DNA from: Candidatus Avimonoglobus intestinipullorum
Lineage (GTDB): Bacteria > Bacillota > Clostridia > UBA1381
DNA: 15,365 bases
Assembly (NCBI GenBank): GCA_018714645.1
Contig: DVND01000082.1
Coordinates: 1-15,365 of the forward strand
Direction of reading: 5' to 3'
Shown one piece after another: positions 13,350-15,365 of this stretch. A program made the position numbers and the translations under genes. The notes beneath the pieces were generated by a model, which had not been told where the DNA came from, ran no database searches, and was given only the letters and a program-made list of their open reading frames with translations. Position 1 is the first letter of the stretch. Each line of letters begins with the position of its first letter.

Positions 13350-14224
13350 AAACAATTCTCCTTTTCTGTTTGCTCCTGCGCATTGCGGCGTTTTAAGCAA
13401 TATCCCGTATCCGAACATTGATAAAAGCGTTTTCCGGTCTGCGGATCGAATATCTCGTCAAAATATACATTTTCTGCGCCGCACAGCCGGCATCTGCGCC
13501 CGGACATATCCTCCTTGCGGAACGGATGATCTTCAAATGCAAGAGATTCTACCTTGCTGTACGGCGGTACGGCATATATTTTCTTTTCCCGGCCTGCGCC
13601 GAATAAGTACAGGCATTTTGCCTGATGTAATTTTGGGTTATCATAACGAGGGATCGGGCTTGGATTCATCACATAACGGTCATCCACCATTACCGGATGA
13701 TCGGCTCCCCGAAAGGCCGACCCGCGGGTCAAAAGCTGCTCAAACAAATTGACCCAGATCCCCGTGTATTCCCCATCCGCATGGAGTTGACGCGTCACTT
13801 CTTCGTGCGCATCTACGCCGCGCAGCGGTTCAGGCTGCGGGACCTGTAATACCAGCACCTGATCCTCACGCAGCGGCTCTTCCGGAATACGGTGCCTAGA
13901 CTGAATAATATCTGCTTTGGCAGTATCTGTAGTGGTTTCTACCCCAGTGGTTGCACAAATTAACCGTTTGATGCTCACTGCGTTGACACTGTCATCATTG
14001 CCTTGATCGATCACCTTCAGCGTGTCATGCGGGCCAATCAAAGACATGGTTAATTGAATCCCCCCAGTTCCCCATCCTCTTCCGATTGGCAATTCCCGCG
14101 ATCCAAAGGGCACCTGATAACCGGGAATGGCAATCGCATGTAAGATGGAACGGCGAATTTCCCGTTTTGATCCTTCATCCAGAAAAGCAAAGTTATAATC
14201 GTTTCTATCAGTCGTTTTTTCCAT
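13346..14224 (-). CDS. phnJ: Alpha-D-ribose 1-methylphosphonate 5-phosphate C-P lyase PhnJ
   Basis: Radical SAM-type enzyme that breaks the carbon-phosphorus bond, giving an alkane (methane from methylphosphonate) and 5-phosphoribosyl 1,2-cyclic phosphate. The product is 292 residues (E. coli 281). The cluster ligands have exactly the E. coli spacing: C-X2-C-X21-C (Cys245, 248, 270), and Cys276 sits where the E. coli radical-forming Cys272 is, in QCSDTGYC. The conserved core PFGSRELPIGRGWGTGG and SLIGPHDTLKVIDQG are present, so all residues known to be needed remain. ATG at 14222-14224 has GGAG eight bases upstream; an in-frame TTG at 14228-14230 overlaps that spacing. It overlaps the end of phnI by 17 bp and the start of phnK by 4 bp, which points to coupled translation. 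Confidence 0.97.
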   Translation of the reverse strand: MEKTTDRNDYNFAFLDEGSKREIRRSILHAIAIPGYQVPFGSRELPIGRGWGTGGIQLTMSLIGPHDTLKVIDQGNDDSVNAVSIKRLICATTGVETTTDTAKADIIQSRHRIPEEPLREDQVLVLQVPQPEPLRGVDAHEEVTRQLHADGEYTGIWVNLFEQLLTRGSAFRGADHPVMVDDRYVMNPSPIPRYDNPKLHQAKCLYLFGAGREKKIYAVPPYSKVESLAFEDHPFRKEDMSGRRCRLCGAENVYFDEIFDPQTGKRFYQCSDTGYCLKRRNAQEQTEKENCL

Positions 14225-15239
14225 GTTCAAGGCTCCTTTTTCGATTTCTTAACCCATCCAGCTTTGACTGGAAGGTCACATAATGGGGCAGTTTCAAGTG
14301 AGAAATAAAGCCGTTCATTTCCAAGCAATCGCCATGTAAGAGCACAAATTCCATATCACTGGTAGGGCTGTCAAGATTCAGCGTCAGCGCACGATCCAAT
14401 ACGGACATTGCAATCGCCTTGGTATCGTTGCGTCCGATGACACAGCCATATCCTACGCCAATCCCCTCACTCCCCGGCCGTGTTCCCATAAGCCCTTCCA
14501 CTTCCGTGACAAAAATATCCCCTACATACCAAGCCACACCCTCCTCCAACGGATAATCAACCATAATCTCCAAGCTGCCATAACGCAGCTCGCCAATTGT
14601 CGGATGGGACATGCCAAACCCACGGATATCGCTATACGCCAATCCGGAGATAAAGCCCGTGTCGGCACGGGTCAGGGTTTGCAGTATCGCACTGCGCGGG
14701 GCGGGCAGCGGGAGTTTTTCCATCGTGACGTCACAAGGCTCAGAATCATCCTGCTCCACTTCTTCTAATAACCCTTCCTCACGCAGGATATCCAAAACCC
14801 GCGGAGCGGTATCAGACAGTGCGGTTGTTTCGTTTTCCATTGCGCGCTCTTCAAAATCCCTGCGCCATTTTTGCAGCTCCGATTCATCCTCATCCGCAAG
14901 GCTGAAATTGAGAAGCCTATGTACATAGTCGTAAGTGGGGCTGAGCATCTGTCCGCCGGGAATATCTTTAAAAGCGGAGCTGATGCGCCGCCGAATATGC
15001 ATTTCATCGCCGCGCACCGTGCGGGAGGTATAGTTTCTTGACAGGGTGTTCCGATAAGCGCGCAGCAAAAACACAGCTTCCTCTGTACTTCCTTCACACT
15101 GTTTCAGCGCCAAAGCTGCATAATCCGGAGCATAAAACCCCGCCTCGGACATCACGCGGTCAATTAAAAGCCCCATCCTATCCCGTATTACATGAATTTC
15201 TACCGGCGCATTCCCCGAAGAACGATATTCTTTCAACAA
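14208..15239 (-). CDS. phnI: C-P lyase core subunit PhnI, 5'-truncated
   Basis: PhnI is the core subunit carrying nucleosidase activity that displaces adenine from ATP with the phosphonate. Family blocks are plain: ALALKQCEGSTEEAVFLLRA, RRRISSAFKDIPGGQMLSPT, YDYVHRLLNF, RGFGMSHPTIGELRYGS, GVGYGCVIGRNDTKAIAMSV and HYVTFQSKLDGLRNRKRS. The frame opens at 15263 directly after an in-frame TAG, and its first codons (EAIDASVELLKEY) already align with the family. The conserved N-terminus (MxYVAVKGG, about ten residues) is missing, and upstream codons show no similarity. No ATG or GTG is available near this end. TTG at 15237-15239 is listed only as the first usable start, and its spacing from AGGAGG (20 bases) is poor. 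Expression is doubtful without the lost 5' part. The break coincides with a repeat of the tRNA-Arg anticodon loop. Confidence 0.85.
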   Translation of the reverse strand: MLKEYRSSGNAPVEIHVIRDRMGLLIDRVMSEAGFYAPDYAALALKQCEGSTEEAVFLLRAYRNTLSRNYTSRTVRGDEMHIRRRISSAFKDIPGGQMLSPTYDYVHRLLNFSLADEDESELQKWRRDFEERAMENETTALSDTAPRVLDILREEGLLEEVEQDDSEPCDVTMEKLPLPAPRSAILQTLTRADTGFISGLAYSDIRGFGMSHPTIGELRYGSLEIMVDYPLEEGVAWYVGDIFVTEVEGLMGTRPGSEGIGVGYGCVIGRNDTKAIAMSVLDRALTLNLDSPTSDMEFVLLHGDCLEMNGFISHLKLPHYVTFQSKLDGLRNRKRSLEHGKND

Positions 15240-15319
15240 TTCAACAGAAGCGTCAATCGCCTCCTAAGGGGAAACAGTTCCGCCACCAACCGGAGCTGAA
15301 AATTAAATATTTTGCATTT
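15240..15319. other. Junction between truncated phnI and the tRNA gene
   Basis: Eighty bases between the first usable phnI codon and the tRNA. The part to 15263 still encodes phnI in frame; beyond that the sequence is unrelated. Where a phn promoter, phnG and phnH would be expected, I see no -35/-10 pair for phnI and no open frame of C-P lyase type. No convincing tRNA promoter was seen either. Confidence 0.6.
15260..15269 (+). repeat. Copy 1 of a 10-bp direct repeat of the tRNA-Arg anticodon loop (putative att-like core)
   Basis: CCTCCTAAGG, identical and in the same orientation as the anticodon loop sequence at 15351-15360. On the minus strand it supplies the TAG stop that ends phnI similarity, so the repeat sits exactly at the breakpoint. 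Tyrosine recombinases that use tRNA genes often cross over in the anticodon loop; assignment as an attachment core is an inference. Confidence 0.5.
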
Positions 15320-15365
15320 GTCCCAGTAGCTCAGTTGGATAGAGCACCGCCCTCCTAAGGCGGGT
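15320..15365 (+). tRNA. tRNA-Arg (anticodon CCT), 5' part; cut by the window edge
   Basis: The 5' 46 bases of a tRNA: acceptor strand GTCCCAG (15320-15326), TA, D-stem GCTC/GAGC with loop AGTTGGATA, A26, anticodon stem CCGCC/GGCGG and seven-base loop CTCCTAA. The anticodon CCT (15354-15356) reads AGG arginine codons. The variable loop begins at the edge; the T arm and 3' acceptor strand are outside, so integrity of the gene cannot be judged. It is convergent in layout with the phn operon's broken 5' end. Confidence 0.9.
15351..15360 (+). repeat. Copy 2 of the 10-bp direct repeat, in the tRNA anticodon loop
   Basis: CCTCCTAAGG covers the full seven-base anticodon loop plus one stem base on the 5' side and two on the 3' side. 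It matches 15260-15269 exactly, and identity stops at both ends of the ten bases. Confidence 0.5.

Noticed and set aside
15038..15358. Plus-strand open frame of 106 codons running through the phnI 5' end and the tRNA
   Set aside because: It reads through the tRNA gene and antisense to phnI, so it is fortuitous.
1..15365. CRISPR array, insertion sequence or transposase
   Set aside because: No regularly spaced repeats, no transposase-like frame and no IS-type terminal inverted repeats were seen.

Overview
The window reads as a chromosomal segment of an anaerobic Bacillota bacterium, most likely a Clostridia member of the Oscillospiraceae type. This is inferred from gene content, strong AGGAGG-type ribosome binding sites, frequent TTG starts and protein style; no rRNA is present to confirm it. 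About fourteen protein genes are tightly packed, with one partial tRNA gene at the right edge.

Left part (1-4539): branched-chain amino acid biosynthesis. A minus-strand operon ilvB-ilvN-ilvC (acetolactate synthase large and small subunits, ketol-acid reductoisomerase cut by the window edge) starts from a TTGACA-17-TAAAAT promoter. It diverges from ilvE (branched-chain aminotransferase), which has its own extended -10 promoter and ends at a strong terminator. Together they make acetolactate, reduce and isomerise it, and carry out the final transamination.

Middle (4540-8441): three single genes. An FAD-dependent oxidoreductase (+) and a small HD-domain protein (-) converge on a shared bidirectional terminator. 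An alpha-D-phosphohexomutase (-) follows. The HD gene and the mutase each have a recognisable promoter.

Right part (8442-15263): a minus-strand carbon-phosphorus (C-P) lyase operon, read 5'->3' as phnI-phnJ-phnK-phnM-[inositol monophosphatase family]-phnL-[PHP phosphodiesterase, probably PhnPP]-[GNAT acetyltransferase]. Genes overlap or lie within 17 bp of each other. PhnM, PhnI/J/K/L and the PHP enzyme should convert phosphonates through ribose-1-phosphonate-5-phosphate and a cyclic phosphate to ribose-5-phosphate and Pi. The order differs from the E. coli operon because a monophosphatase-like gene sits between phnM and phnL.

The most striking observation is at the right end. phnI lacks its conserved first ~10 residues, and phnG/phnH are absent from where they are expected. 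PhnI similarity stops exactly at a 10-bp sequence (CCTCCTAAGG, 15260-15269). The same 10 bp form the anticodon loop of a tRNA-Arg(CCT) gene 91 bp away (15351-15360). This looks like a site-specific recombination scar or element end that has cut the C-P lyase operon from its promoter-proximal genes.
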